Assembly: GCF_016765675.1 (NCBI RefSeq) | Contig: NZ_JAESWB010000168.1 | Coordinates: 310,001 to 374,000, forward strand | Origin: Neobacillus paridis | GTDB lineage: Bacteria; Bacillota; Bacilli; Bacillales; Cytobacillaceae | Direction: 5' to 3' | Length of the DNA: 64,000 bases | Shown: in pieces, positions 31,987-40,664 of the stretch | How the letters are laid out: each line of letters begins with the position of its first letter | How positions within the stretch are numbered: the first letter of the stretch is position 1 | Program-made: the position numbers and the translations under genes | The notes under the pieces: model-generated | Database searches by the model: none | What the model was told of the DNA's origin: nothing | Seen by the model: the letters and a program-made list of their open reading frames with translations, nothing else

Positions 31987-32256
31987 ATGGCACTGACACA
32001 AGAACGTAAAAACGAAATCATCAATGAGTACAAAACTCATGAGAATGATACTGGATCTGCAGAGGTTCAAATCGCTGTCCTTACTGAACAAATCAACATT
32101 TTGAACGACCATTTACGCGTTCATAAGAAAGATCATCACTCACGTCGTGGTCTGTTGAAAATGGTAGGTAAGCGTCGTAATCTTTTAACTTACCTTCGTA
32201 ACAAGGATGTTCAACGTTACCGTGAGTTAATTAATAAGCTTGGTCTACGTCGTTAG
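31987..32256 (+). CDS. rpsO: 30S ribosomal protein S15
   Basis: Primary 16S rRNA-binding protein of the small subunit. The 89-residue sequence starts [18 protein letters not shown] and has the S15 signature [20 protein letters not shown]. The length is standard. It has its own promoter, a structured leader and a strong terminator, so it can be expressed alone although it lies between ribF and pnp. Confidence 0.98.
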   Translation: MALTQERKNEIINEYKTHENDTGSAEVQIAVLTEQINILNDHLRVHKKDHHSRRGLLKMVGKRRNLLTYLRNKDVQRYRELINKLGLRR

Positions 32257-32263
32257 TTTACAG

Positions 32264-32287
32264 AAGCGGGAATTTTCCCGCTTTTTT
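32264..32287 (+). terminator. Terminator after rpsO
   Basis: AAGCGGGAA and TTCCCGCTT form a perfect 9-bp stem, followed by T residues. Confidence 0.92.
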
Positions 32288-32414
32288 ATTAGTGAAAAAA
32301 GATAAATGAATATTATATACATATTTTTAAGACTGGACTAAATGGAGCATACTAATATTAATTTGAAATGACAACATAAGCTTTTAACGGCTTTTTTTAT
32401 ATTTTCCAAAAGTA

Positions 32415-32448
32415 GATGATTACAGCGAAATATTTATTTCGTATCATC
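32415..32448 (+). promoter_or_regulatory. Hairpin in the pnp leader
   Basis: GATGAT (32415-32420) pairs with ATCATC (32443-32448). An inner stem of AT-rich arms (CGAAATA with TATTTCG) is separated by a small bulge. PNPase controls its own mRNA through a leader stem in enterobacteria. A similar role here is speculation. Confidence 0.4.
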
Positions 32449-32481
32449 CTCCAAAGTAGTTAAGATGAGAGGGGTAAAAAT

Positions 32482-34599
32482 ATGGATCAAGAGAAACATG
32501 TATATTCCATCGATTGGGCTGGACGCAAGCTGACAGTGGAAATTGGACAGCTGGCCAAGCAGGCCAATGGAGCAGTTTTAATCCGTTACGGTGATACGGC
32601 TGTATTAAGTACAGCAACCGCTTCGAAGGAACCGAAAAATTTAGATTTTTTTCCGTTAACGGTCAACTATGAGGAACGTTTATACGCAGTTGGGAAAATT
32701 CCTGGCGGCTTTATTAAACGGGAAGGACGGCCAAGCGAAAAAGCGATTTTAGCTAGCCGCCTCATTGACCGGCCGATTCGTCCGCTATTTGCTGACGGAT
32801 TCCGTAATGAGGTACAAGTTATCAGCATGGTAATGAGCGTAGATCAAGATTGTACCCCTGAAATGGCGGCAATGTTCGGATCATCTTTGGCACTCAGTGT
32901 TTCAGATATTCCGTTTGAAGGACCAATTGCTGGTGTTGTGGTCGGCCGAGTAGACAACGAGTTTGTCATTAACCCGACTGTTGAACAATCGGAGAAAAGT
33001 GATATCCATCTGTCGGTTGCCGGCACAAAAGATGCGATTAACATGGTCGAAGCGGGGGCAAATGAAGTACCGGAAGAAATCATGCTCGAAGCGATCATGT
33101 TTGGCCATGAAGAAATTAAACGGCTAATAGAATTTCAAGAGAATATTGTTGCTGAAGTCGGTAAGGAAAAGTTGCAGGTAACGCTTTTTGAAATCGATAA
33201 AGAGCTTGAGGCTGAAGTACGAGAATTATGTGAAGCAGACATGATTAAAGCGATTCAAGTACCGGAAAAGCATGCCCGTGAGGATGCGATTAAAGAAATA
33301 AAAGATCAAATCCTGGCAAAGTACGAAGAGCAGGAAGCGACTGAAGATGACCTTAAACAAGTAAAACAAATCTTGGACAAGATTGTTAAAGAAGAAGTCC
33401 GCCGTCTAATCACGGTTGAAAAAATTCGCCCAGACGGACGTCAAATTGACGAAATCCGTCCATTATCCTCACAAGTAGGCGTTTTGCCGCGTACCCATGG
33501 TTCAGGATTATTTACCCGGGGACAAACACAAGCTCTCAGTATTTGTACCCTTGGGGCGATGGGTGATGTACAAATCTTGGACGGACTTGGAATTGAAGAA
33601 GAAAAGCGATGGATGCACCATTATAATTTCCCATCCTTCAGTGTCGGGGAAACCGGTCCAATCCGTGGGCCAGGCCGTCGGGAAATTGGCCATGGAGCCT
33701 TGGGAGAGCGTGCCTTAGAACCAGTAATTCCATCGGAAAAGGATTTTCCGTATACCATCAGGGTGGTCTCTGAGGTATTGGAATCGAATGGCTCTACATC
33801 GCAGGCAAGTATTTGTGGAAGTACGTTGGCATTGATGGATGCCGGTGTTCCTATTAAAGCTCCTGTTGCCGGAATTGCCATGGGACTTGTCAAATCTGGT
33901 GAACATTATACCGTTCTGACTGATATCCAGGGAATGGAAGATCACCTTGGAGATATGGATTTCAAAGTAGCAGGGACAGCTAAAGGTGTAACGGCCTTAC
34001 AAATGGATATCAAAATTAAGGGGCTGTCACGTGAAATTTTGGAGGAAGCTCTGCAGCAGGCGAAAAAAGGAAGAATGCAGATTTTAGAACATATGCTTTC
34101 AACCATTGCCAAACCAAGAGAGGAACTTTCGAAATTTGCACCGAAGATTTTAACGATGACCATCAATCCGGATAAGATTCGTGATGTGATTGGACCAAGC
34201 GGAAAACAAATCAATAAGATTATTGAAGAGACTGGGGTAAAAATCGATATCGAGCAGGACGGTACCATTTTTATTGCTTCTGCCGACACAGACATGAATC
34301 AAAAAGCAAAGAAAATTATTGAAGACATTGTCCGTGAAGTTGAAGTTGGCCAGCTTTACCTCGGAAAAGTCAAACGAATTGAAAAATTTGGTGCTTTTGT
34401 TGAGATTTTCCCTGGAAAAGATGGTTTAGTTCATATTTCTGAACTAGCCGAAGAACGGGTAGGTAAAGTGGAGGATGTTGTCAAACTTGGCGACGAAATC
34501 TTGGTAAAAGTGACGGAAATCGATAAGCACGGACGTGTTAATTTATCCCGTAAAGTAGTCCTAAAGGAGCAGCGGGAAAAAGCAGAAGAACATAGTTAA
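32482..34599 (+). CDS. pnp: Polynucleotide phosphorylase
   Basis: 3'-5' exoribonuclease that uses phosphate to degrade RNA; a main mRNA decay enzyme in Bacillus. The 705-residue protein has two RNase PH domains (the first with [20 protein letters not shown], the second with [11 protein letters not shown] and MDAGVPI). A KH domain with [20 protein letters not shown] follows near residue 562. The C-terminal S1 domain has [19 protein letters not shown]. The ATG follows GAGAGGGG. Domain order and length match B. subtilis PnpA. Confidence 0.97.
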   Translation: MDQEKHVYSIDWAGRKLTVEIGQLAKQANGAVLIRYGDTAVLSTATASKEPKNLDFFPLTVNYEERLYAVGKIPGGFIKREGRPSEKAILASRLIDRPIRPLFADGFRNEVQVISMVMSVDQDCTPEMAAMFGSSLALSVSDIPFEGPIAGVVVGRVDNEFVINPTVEQSEKSDIHLSVAGTKDAINMVEAGANEVPEEIMLEAIMFGHEEIKRLIEFQENIVAEVGKEKLQVTLFEIDKELEAEVRELCEADMIKAIQVPEKHAREDAIKEIKDQILAKYEEQEATEDDLKQVKQILDKIVKEEVRRLITVEKIRPDGRQIDEIRPLSSQVGVLPRTHGSGLFTRGQTQALSICTLGAMGDVQILDGLGIEEEKRWMHHYNFPSFSVGETGPIRGPGRREIGHGALGERALEPVIPSEKDFPYTIRVVSEVLESNGSTSQASICGSTLALMDAGVPIKAPVAGIAMGLVKSGEHYTVLTDIQGMEDHLGDMDFKVAGTAKGVTALQMDIKIKGLSREILEEALQQAKKGRMQILEHMLSTIAKPREELSKFAPKILTMTINPDKIRDVIGPSGKQINKIIEETGVKIDIEQDGTIFIASADTDMNQKAKKIIEDIVREVEVGQLYLGKVKRIEKFGAFVEIFPGKDGLVHISELAEERVGKVEDVVKLGDEILVKVTEIDKHGRVNLSRKVVLKEQREKAEEHS

Positions 34600-34624
34600 T
34601 CTTCTAAATAGAAGTAGTAAGAAG

Positions 34625-34656
34625 GTCAGGGGCTTTTAAGTCTCTGGCTTTTTTTA
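34625..34656 (+). terminator. Terminator after pnp
   Basis: GTCAGGG and CTCTGGC pair with G-U help, followed by a run of seven T. Confidence 0.75.
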
Positions 34657-34659
34657 GTT

Positions 34660-34925
34660 TTTCAGCGACCGCTAAGGAAAGATACTGAGAGAATAAGCTT
34701 CGCAGGAACAAGCTGTGCTTGTTTCTACGGAGCTTTTACTTTATGTTCTAATCCAGTTCAAGCGCCTACCCCCTCGAGGTCAAATAACCTTCGCCCCCAA
34801 AAGTTGAAAAGCGGACTTTTAGGGGCGAAGAACATTTGCTTGTCGGGGGTAACCGAGGCGCTTTTACTTTATGTTCTACCTTGTCCCTGTCATACATAAT
34901 TTGTATGGAAGGAGGGAAAAATAGA
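34660..34925 (+). repeat. Composite hairpin repeat between pnp and ylxY
   Basis: This gene-free stretch has two long inverted repeats. The first has arms at 34695-34713 and 34717-34735 (16 of 19 pairs standard, the rest mostly wobble). The second has a core stem CTTCGCCCC (34789-34797) with GGGGCGAAG (34822-34830), continued by AAAAGT with ACTTTT. Outer arms AAGCGCCT and AGGCGCTT lie at about 34760 and 34856. A 19-bp exact direct repeat starting GCTTTTACTTTATG occurs at 34732-34750 and 34860-34878. It resembles the intergenic repeat families scattered in Bacillus genomes. Confidence 0.65.
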
Positions 34926-35885
34926 ATGAAAAAGGCAATGATTATATTTGGTTTTTGTATTGCTGCATGGGGGTTTGTCAATACTCCCATAGTGAAGCAA
35001 TATGTTGCTGGTTTAAATCATCAAGCACTGCCTGCAATAAAAGAGACAGATTCGCTCTACCAAAGCATTAAAAATAATGCACCTACATATGAAAAGCCGC
35101 CTTCGGATGCAAAAATAGATCGAGTTTGGAAAGCTATACCGGGATACAATGGAATCAAGGTTGATATTCGCGCTTCATATAAAAATATGAAAAAAAATGG
35201 TGTTTTTGACGAAAAAAAACTCGTTTTCACCCAAATAAGACCCAAAGTTCATTTAAATGATTTGCCGGCTTCTCCTATTTACCGGGGGCATCCGGATAAA
35301 CCAATGGTTTCGTTTATCATTAACGTGGCATGGGGAAATGAGTATTTATCAGATATGCTGGCCACTTTAAAAAAACACAACGTCTCAGCGAGCTTTTTTT
35401 TAGAGGGCAATTGGGTGAAAAAAAATCCGGAACTGGCAAAAATGATCGTAAGTGCTGGTCATGAGGTTGGAAATCACTCCTATTCTCATCCAGATATGGC
35501 AAAATTAACAGCAGCCCATGCTAGAGAACAAATGGTTAAAACAAATGAAATCATAGAAGCATCAACTGAAAAGAAATGTCATTTATTTGCACCGCCAAGC
35601 GGAAGCTACCGGGATGAAACGGTAAAAATAGCCGATGAATTAAAGATGAAGACGATTATGTGGACAGTTGATACAGTGGATTGGAAAAAACCGACACCGG
35701 AAACGCTCATTAACCGTGTAATGAATAAAATAGATAATGGCGTCATGATTCTGATGCATCCAACTGAACCAACAGCAGCTTCTCTTGATCGATTAATTAC
35801 CCTGATTAAACAGAAAAACTATAAAATTGGAACGGTATCTGATTTATTAAAGGAAGAAAGGATAATAATAAACAAAACAAATTAG
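34926..35885 (+). CDS. ylxY: YlxY family polysaccharide deacetylase-like protein
   Basis: A 319-residue exported or membrane-anchored protein with an N-terminal hydrophobic segment (about residues 3-22) and a NodB-type domain (about 120-310). The usual first catalytic motif TFDDGP is replaced by INVAWGNEY, so the catalytic aspartate and one metal-binding aspartate are absent. The histidine motif HSYSHPDM is kept. This is the state I recall for YlxY of B. subtilis. It may bind rather than deacetylate peptidoglycan, or use altered chemistry. The ATG at 34926 follows GGAAGGAGGG. Upstream in-frame sequence lies in the repeat element. Neighbouring mlpA and ymxH suggest sporulation expression. Confidence 0.88.
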   Translation: MKKAMIIFGFCIAAWGFVNTPIVKQYVAGLNHQALPAIKETDSLYQSIKNNAPTYEKPPSDAKIDRVWKAIPGYNGIKVDIRASYKNMKKNGVFDEKKLVFTQIRPKVHLNDLPASPIYRGHPDKPMVSFIINVAWGNEYLSDMLATLKKHNVSASFFLEGNWVKKNPELAKMIVSAGHEVGNHSYSHPDMAKLTAAHAREQMVKTNEIIEASTEKKCHLFAPPSGSYRDETVKIADELKMKTIMWTVDTVDWKKPTPETLINRVMNKIDNGVMILMHPTEPTAASLDRLITLIKQKNYKIGTVSDLLKEERIIINKTN

Positions 35886-35967
35886 TTAAAAGTTGGAGAA
35901 AGTAGCTATAAAAGGTATAATGTACATTGGGGTGGAAGCATCTGCTGTGATAGACAGGAGGAAGTTG

Positions 35968-37206
35968 ATGATAAACAAACATACATGTAAAAATGGAGTA
36001 AGAATTGTATTAGAACAAATTCCAACGGTCCGATCGGTTGCGATCGGTATTTGGATTGGTACCGGATCCAGACATGAAAATCCACAAACGAATGGGATCT
36101 CCCATTTCCTTGAGCATATGTTTTTTAAGGGCACTACCACCCGAACTGCCAAAGAAATTGCTGAATCCTTTGATAGTATTGGCGGTCAGGTTAACGCTTT
36201 TACTTCTAAAGAGTACACATGCTATTATGCAAAAGTTTTGGATACACATGCTAAATTGGCTTTAGATGTGCTTGCTGATATGTTCTTTCATTCAACATTT
36301 GAGGAGACGGAGTTAAAGAAAGAAAAAAATGTTGTTCTTGAAGAAATTAAAATGTATGAGGACACTCCTGATGATATTGTTCATGATTTGCTCAGTCAAG
36401 CTGTTTATGGTGAACATCCATTAGGTTATCCAATTTTAGGAACAGAAGAAACATTAAATACCTTTAATGGTGACTCACTGAGGAAATATATTCAGGAAAG
36501 ATATATTCCGGAAAATGTTGTCGTATCAGTCGCTGGTAATGTGCCTGAATCCTTTATTGAAGATGTGGAACAGTATTTCGGATCTTATCAAGGAGAGAAA
36601 CGGGAAACAAGCGAGAATATCCCGTCGTTTCACACCAATAAAATATTCCGGAAAAAAGAAACCGAGCAGGCTCATTTATGCATTGGCTTTGAAGGATTAA
36701 AAGTCGGTCATGAGGATATTTACAGTCTAATTACCCTGAATAATATTTTAGGTGGCAGCATGAGTTCCAGATTATTCCAGGAAGTTCGTGAGCAAAAAGG
36801 TTTAGCGTACTCTGTTTTCTCCTACCATTCGGCCTATCAAGATAGTGGAATTGTTACCATTTATGGTGGAACGGGAGCGAGTCAGCTCAACGTACTATTT
36901 GACACCATCCAGGAAACGTTAACAAAATTAAAGCAGGATGGAATTACCGATAAAGAGTTAACCAATAGTAAAGAACAGCTGAAGGGCAGTTTAATGTTGA
37001 GCTTGGAAAGTACCAACAGCCGTATGAGCCGCAACGGCAAAAATGAACTGCTGTTAAAACGTCACCGTTCATTAGATGAAATCATTGAACTAATCGACAA
37101 AGTCACGAAAAATGGTTTAAATGAGATGGCCAGAAGGATTTTTTCTGATCAATATTCTATTTCACTTGTCAGCCCTAATGAGGAAATGCCAGATAACATA
37201 GTTTAA
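35968..37206 (+). CDS. mlpA: M16 family zinc protease MlpA (YmxG)
   Basis: Processing-peptidase-like metalloprotease. The 412-residue protein has the inverted zinc motif HFLEHMFFKGT near residue 49, with the downstream glutamate about 75 residues later. The second M16 half carries GGSMSSRLFQEVREQKGLAYS. B. subtilis MlpA affects expression of extracellular proteases. The ATG at 35968 is preferred because ACAGGAGG lies 6 nt before it, and MINKHTCKNGVRIV is the conserved start. In-frame upstream ATGs at 35893 and later are not supported. Confidence 0.93.
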   Translation: MINKHTCKNGVRIVLEQIPTVRSVAIGIWIGTGSRHENPQTNGISHFLEHMFFKGTTTRTAKEIAESFDSIGGQVNAFTSKEYTCYYAKVLDTHAKLALDVLADMFFHSTFEETELKKEKNVVLEEIKMYEDTPDDIVHDLLSQAVYGEHPLGYPILGTEETLNTFNGDSLRKYIQERYIPENVVVSVAGNVPESFIEDVEQYFGSYQGEKRETSENIPSFHTNKIFRKKETEQAHLCIGFEGLKVGHEDIYSLITLNNILGGSMSSRLFQEVREQKGLAYSVFSYHSAYQDSGIVTIYGGTGASQLNVLFDTIQETLTKLKQDGITDKELTNSKEQLKGSLMLSLESTNSRMSRNGKNELLLKRHRSLDEIIELIDKVTKNGLNEMARRIFSDQYSISLVSPNEEMPDNIV

Positions 37207-37236
37207 AAACAGTTCGCTTCTCGAACTGTTTTTTCT
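37207..37236 (+). terminator. Terminator after mlpA
   Basis: AAACAGTTCG and CGAACTGTTT around CTTCT, followed by T residues. Confidence 0.9.
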
Positions 37237-37239
37237 TTA

Positions 37240-37395
37240 TTGTCCAGCTCCAGCGACTATCGCCTAGCAAACTTCAGGTCTCCTCCCTACGATAAGTCAA
37301 CATCGATTCACTCTGTTCATCGTGTTTCCTTTATCTCAGTCGAAGCCCCTCCAGTTTGTACGGCGATGACCAAGGCGCTTACGCTTTTCTTATTC
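37240..37395 (+). repeat. Bacillus-type intergenic repeat upstream of ymxH
   Basis: The sequence begins GTCCAGCTCCAGCGACTATC and ends with GGCGCTTACGCTTTTCTT. These are the end motifs of a repeat that is found between genes in many Bacillaceae. It includes a hairpin built from ACATCGAT and ATCGTGTT. The family assignment is from memory of the end sequences; no search was possible. Confidence 0.55.
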
Positions 37396-37454
37396 TAAAT
37401 AAGGACTTCCCTCGATACACTTATAGAAAAGAGGTTGAAAGGGGGGTTTTTCAA

Positions 37455-37697
37455 ATGAGGCTGAGTGAATTAAGCGGAAAAGAGATCGTCGATGTAAAAA
37501 AGGCAGAGCGGCTAGGTATACTTGGACAGACAGACTTGGAGATTAATGAAAATACAGGACAAATTCAGGCACTATTGATTCCTTCTTTAAAATGGTTTGG
37601 ATTTCGCAAACAAGGGGAAGAAATTAGGGTCCCATGGAATCATATAAAAAAAATAGGATCCGAAATGATCATTATTGATGTACCTGAAGAAGAATAA
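37455..37697 (+). CDS. ymxH: YlmC/YmxH family sporulation protein
   Basis: An 80-residue PRC-barrel-like protein starting MRLSELSGKEIVDVKKAERLG. The family is linked to sporulation; its biochemical function is unknown. The ATG at 37455 follows AAAGGGGGG. In-frame codons further upstream run into the intergenic repeat, so the 113-residue version is rejected. It lies between mlpA and dpaA as in B. subtilis. Confidence 0.88.
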   Translation: MRLSELSGKEIVDVKKAERLGILGQTDLEINENTGQIQALLIPSLKWFGFRKQGEEIRVPWNHIKKIGSEMIIIDVPEEE

Positions 37698-37707
37698 AAT
37701 ACCCTAA

Positions 37708-37746
37708 AGCCCAAGCAAATGAATTTTGCTTGGGCTAATTTTTTTT
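37708..37746 (+). terminator. Terminator after ymxH
   Basis: Perfect 12-bp stem AGCCCAAGCAAA with TTTGCTTGGGCT, followed by eight T. Confidence 0.95.
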
Positions 37747-37763
37747 CAGCAAAGGGAAAACTC

Positions 37764-37791
37764 ACAGATTGAACCGCTATTACATATGATG
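37764..37791 (+). promoter_or_regulatory. Candidate sigma-K promoter of dpaAB
   Basis: ACA (37764-37766), 16 nt, then CATATGATG (37783-37791). This fits the sigma-K -10 pattern CATANNNTA except for the last base. dpaA (spoVFA) is a known mother-cell sigma-K gene. Confidence 0.45.
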
Positions 37792-37893
37792 AGGAAGTAA
37801 TATGAAGCAGGGGTAATATTTTCGATGAGTTTCTAAAGGAAACACTGGCTTGTTCATCCTATAAAAGTTTTTAAAAAGAAGGTGAAAGTTTTC

Positions 37894-38796
37894 ATGCTGA
37901 CAGGGATGCAGATAGCCGTGATTGGTGGAGATGCCAGACAACTGGAGATAATCCGAAAGTTAACGGAATTAGACGCCCGGATTTCTCTAATTGGCTTCGA
38001 ACAGCTTGACCACGCCTTCACAGGTGCTGTAAAGGAAAAAATAGATGAGGTTGACTTTTCTTTGATAGATGCCGTTATTTTACCAGTGGCCGGAACGAAT
38101 TTAAAAGGACAGGTAGAAACCATATTTTCTAACGAAAAAGTAGTGTTGACAAAAGAAATCCTGGCACAGACTCCAGAACATTGCACGATTTACTCCGGAA
38201 TCAGCAACCCCTATCTCGATGGGATTATTGACCAGTCCGGAAGGAAACTTGTTCAGTTATTTTCAAGGGATGATGTTGCCATCTATAATTCCATTCCTAC
38301 CGTAGAAGGGACGATCATGATGGCAATTCAACATACTGACTTTACCATCCATGGTTCTAATGTCACCATACTGGGGCTGGGCCGTTGCGGAATGAGTATC
38401 GCCAGAGCCTTTCATGCCTTGGGAGCGAAGGTAAAGGTTGGTGCCAGAAAAAGTGAACATCTTGCCAGAATTACGGAAATGGGACTTTCCCCATTTCATT
38501 TAAACGATATCGAAAAGGAAGTAGTCACTACAGACATCTTAATCAATACAGTCCCTCAATTAATTGTAAGTGCAAGTGTGATCGCTAAATTACCACCGCA
38601 TACTCTCATCATTGATATAGCTTCCAAACCGGGAGGAACTGATTTTCGCTATGCCGAAAAACGTGGTATTAAAGCGCTGCTTGCCCCAAGTTTGCCAGGA
38701 ATCGTCGCTCCAAAAACCGCTGGGCGAATCTTAGCGGATGTTCTCACCCAGCTGCTCCAAGAAACGCTAAAAAAAGGAAAGGGGAATGCTTCATGA
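37894..38796 (+). CDS. dpaA: Dipicolinate synthase subunit A
   Basis: With DpaB it oxidises dihydrodipicolinate to dipicolinic acid, which fills the spore core as the calcium chelate. The 300-residue protein has an N-terminal domain (IAVIGGDARQLEIIRKL) and an NAD(P)-binding Rossmann motif VTILGLGRCGMSIARAFHALG near residue 157 (only its core is quoted: GLGRCG). The ATG at 37894 gives MLTGMQIAVIGGD as in B. subtilis SpoVFA; the upstream GTG at 37882 is on the ribosome binding site AAGGTGA. It overlaps dpaB by four bases. The nearby dapA product feeds it with substrate. Confidence 0.95.
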   Translation: MLTGMQIAVIGGDARQLEIIRKLTELDARISLIGFEQLDHAFTGAVKEKIDEVDFSLIDAVILPVAGTNLKGQVETIFSNEKVVLTKEILAQTPEHCTIYSGISNPYLDGIIDQSGRKLVQLFSRDDVAIYNSIPTVEGTIMMAIQHTDFTIHGSNVTILGLGRCGMSIARAFHALGAKVKVGARKSEHLARITEMGLSPFHLNDIEKEVVTTDILINTVPQLIVSASVIAKLPPHTLIIDIASKPGGTDFRYAEKRGIKALLAPSLPGIVAPKTAGRILADVLTQLLQETLKKGKGNAS

Positions 38797-39392
38797 GTTT
38801 ACAGGGTAAAAGAATTGGCTTTGGACTAACAGGCTCCCATTGTACGTATGATGCAGTTTTTCCAGAAATTGAAAAGCTGGTACAGGATGGGGCTGAGGTC
38901 ATTCCGATCGTTACTTTTACAGTTAAAAACACTGAAACACGCTTTGGTAACGGAGAGGACTGGATCCAGCGAATTGAAAAATTAACCGGCCATGAAGCCA
39001 TTGACTCGATCGTAAAAGCAGAACCTTTAGGTCCAAAGTACCCGCTTGATTGTATGGTAATTGCCCCCCTAACCGGGGTATCGATGAGTAAATTTGCCAA
39101 TGCCATTAATGATAGCCCGGTGCTAATGGCAGCAAAGGCCACATTAAGAAATTTAAAACCGGTCGTTCTTGGCATTTCCACCAATGATGCACTGGGACTA
39201 AATGGAGTAAATTTAATGAAATTAATGGCAACCAAAAATATTTATTTCATTCCATATGGCCAGGATGACCCCTTTAAAAAACCAAATTCTTTGGTTGCAA
39301 AAATGACTTTATTAAAGGAAACGGTAGAAGCAGCAATAGAAGGAAAACAATACCAGCCGGTCATTATCGAGAAGTATAAATATAACGAATAA
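38793..39392 (+). CDS. dpaB: Dipicolinate synthase subunit B
   Basis: Flavoprotein-like partner of DpaA in the mother cell. The 199-residue protein starts MSLQGKRIGFGLTGSHCTYD and contains MVIAPLTGVSMSKFANAIND and LKPVVLGISTNDALGLNG. This is the flavin-binding fold of the Dfp/UbiX type. The start overlaps the dpaA stop (ATGA). The gene corresponds to spoVFB. Confidence 0.95.
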   Translation: MSLQGKRIGFGLTGSHCTYDAVFPEIEKLVQDGAEVIPIVTFTVKNTETRFGNGEDWIQRIEKLTGHEAIDSIVKAEPLGPKYPLDCMVIAPLTGVSMSKFANAINDSPVLMAAKATLRNLKPVVLGISTNDALGLNGVNLMKLMATKNIYFIPYGQDDPFKKPNSLVAKMTLLKETVEAAIEGKQYQPVIIEKYKYNE

Positions 39393-39455
39393 TCCCCTAC
39401 CTTTTATTAAAAATGGTTATTTCTTTATTAGAATATGTTAAAATAAAATAATCAT

Positions 39456-39488
39456 TCAACAGTAGACAGAAATGATTCCTACTGTTGA
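39456..39488 (+). promoter_or_regulatory. Hairpin in the asd leader
   Basis: TCAACAGTAG (39456-39465) pairs perfectly with CTACTGTTGA (39479-39488) around 13 nt. No T run follows, so it is not a terminator. It is too small for a lysine riboswitch. A weak -10-like TAAAAT lies upstream near 39440. Confidence 0.5.
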
Positions 39489-39578
39489 AATAAAAATAAA
39501 GATAATGAATGCTGGCATTCAAAAATAGATTCTAATATTGAAATAACTTAGCCAGTGTAAATGAAAGGGGAACGAAAC

Positions 39579-40634
39579 ATGAGTCAGCAAAACGGATTTC
39601 ACGTTGCAGTTGTAGGAGCAACGGGAGCGGTTGGACAACAAATGCTTTCAACATTAGTTAAAGAGAATTTTCCTGTTAAAAAACTAACCTTGCTTTCATC
39701 AGCACGTTCCGCAGGAAAAAAATTGACGGTTAATGGTGAGGAAATAACGGTCCAAGAAGCAAAACCCGAGAGCTTTGAAGGCGTCGATATTGCCCTATTC
39801 AGTGCCGGCGGTAGTGTATCAAAGGAATTGGCTCCTGAAGCGGTAAAACGCGGCGCGATTGTTGTCGATAACACAAGTGCGTTTCGGATGGATGAAAATA
39901 CCCCATTAGTTGTACCAGAGGTAAATGAAGCTGATCTTTATGAACACAATGGGATCATTGCGAATCCAAACTGCTCAACGATTCAAATGGTTGTTGCCTT
40001 AGAACCGATTCGCAAAAAATACGGCCTGAAAAAAGTGCTTGTTTCGACCTATCAAGCAGTTTCAGGTGCAGGTGCTGCAGCGGTTGAAGAGTTGATGCAG
40101 CAAACAAAGGCAATTATTAATAAAGATAACGTTGAAGCCAATATTTTACCAGTAAAATCTGATAAAAAACACTATCAAATTGCCTTTAATGCGATTCCCC
40201 AAATTGATAAGTTCCAAGAAAATGGGTTTACTTTTGAAGAAATGAAAATGATCAATGAAACAAAGAAAATCATGCACTTACCGGAGCTTCAAGTGGCCGC
40301 AACATGCGTGCGTCTGCCAGTTGCAGTCGGTCATTCTGAATCAGTTTATTTTGAAATTGAGACTGAAGGCGTCAAGGCAAATGACATAAAAGCATTGCTA
40401 AAGGATGCCCCTGGTGTCGTTTTACAAGATGATCCGGAAAATCAAATTTATCCAATGCCTGCTGATTGTGTCGGAAAAAATGATGTTTTTGTTGGCAGAA
40501 TTAGAAAGGATCTTGACGAGCCATTAGGCTTTCATATGTGGGTTGTATCGGATAACCTTCTGAAGGGTGCTGCCTGGAACTCTGTTCAAATCGCTGAAAG
40601 ATTAATTGAATTAGGAATTGTAAAATCCAAGTAA
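39579..40634 (+). CDS. asd: Aspartate-semialdehyde dehydrogenase
   Basis: Reduces aspartyl phosphate to aspartate semialdehyde, the branch point to lysine, diaminopimelate, methionine and threonine. The 351-residue protein has the NADP site [15 protein letters not shown], the catalytic cysteine in [10 protein letters not shown] (Cys132), and the histidine region [15 protein letters not shown]. The ATG at 39579 is preceded by AAAGGGGA; the ATG at 39561 precedes that ribosome binding site and is rejected. It heads the asd-dapG-dapA group. Confidence 0.96.
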   Translation: MSQQNGFHVAVVGATGAVGQQMLSTLVKENFPVKKLTLLSSARSAGKKLTVNGEEITVQEAKPESFEGVDIALFSAGGSVSKELAPEAVKRGAIVVDNTSAFRMDENTPLVVPEVNEADLYEHNGIIANPNCSTIQMVVALEPIRKKYGLKKVLVSTYQAVSGAGAAAVEELMQQTKAIINKDNVEANILPVKSDKKHYQIAFNAIPQIDKFQENGFTFEEMKMINETKKIMHLPELQVAATCVRLPVAVGHSESVYFEIETEGVKANDIKALLKDAPGVVLQDDPENQIYPMPADCVGKNDVFVGRIRKDLDEPLGFHMWVVSDNLLKGAAWNSVQIAERLIELGIVKSK

Positions 40635-40664
40635 CCTTAAAAAAAGGCAGGTTTAATTGTCATC

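Noticed and set aside
39393..39578. Lysine riboswitch upstream of asd
   Set aside because: The leader is too short and has only one small stem; the conserved five-helix core is not present.
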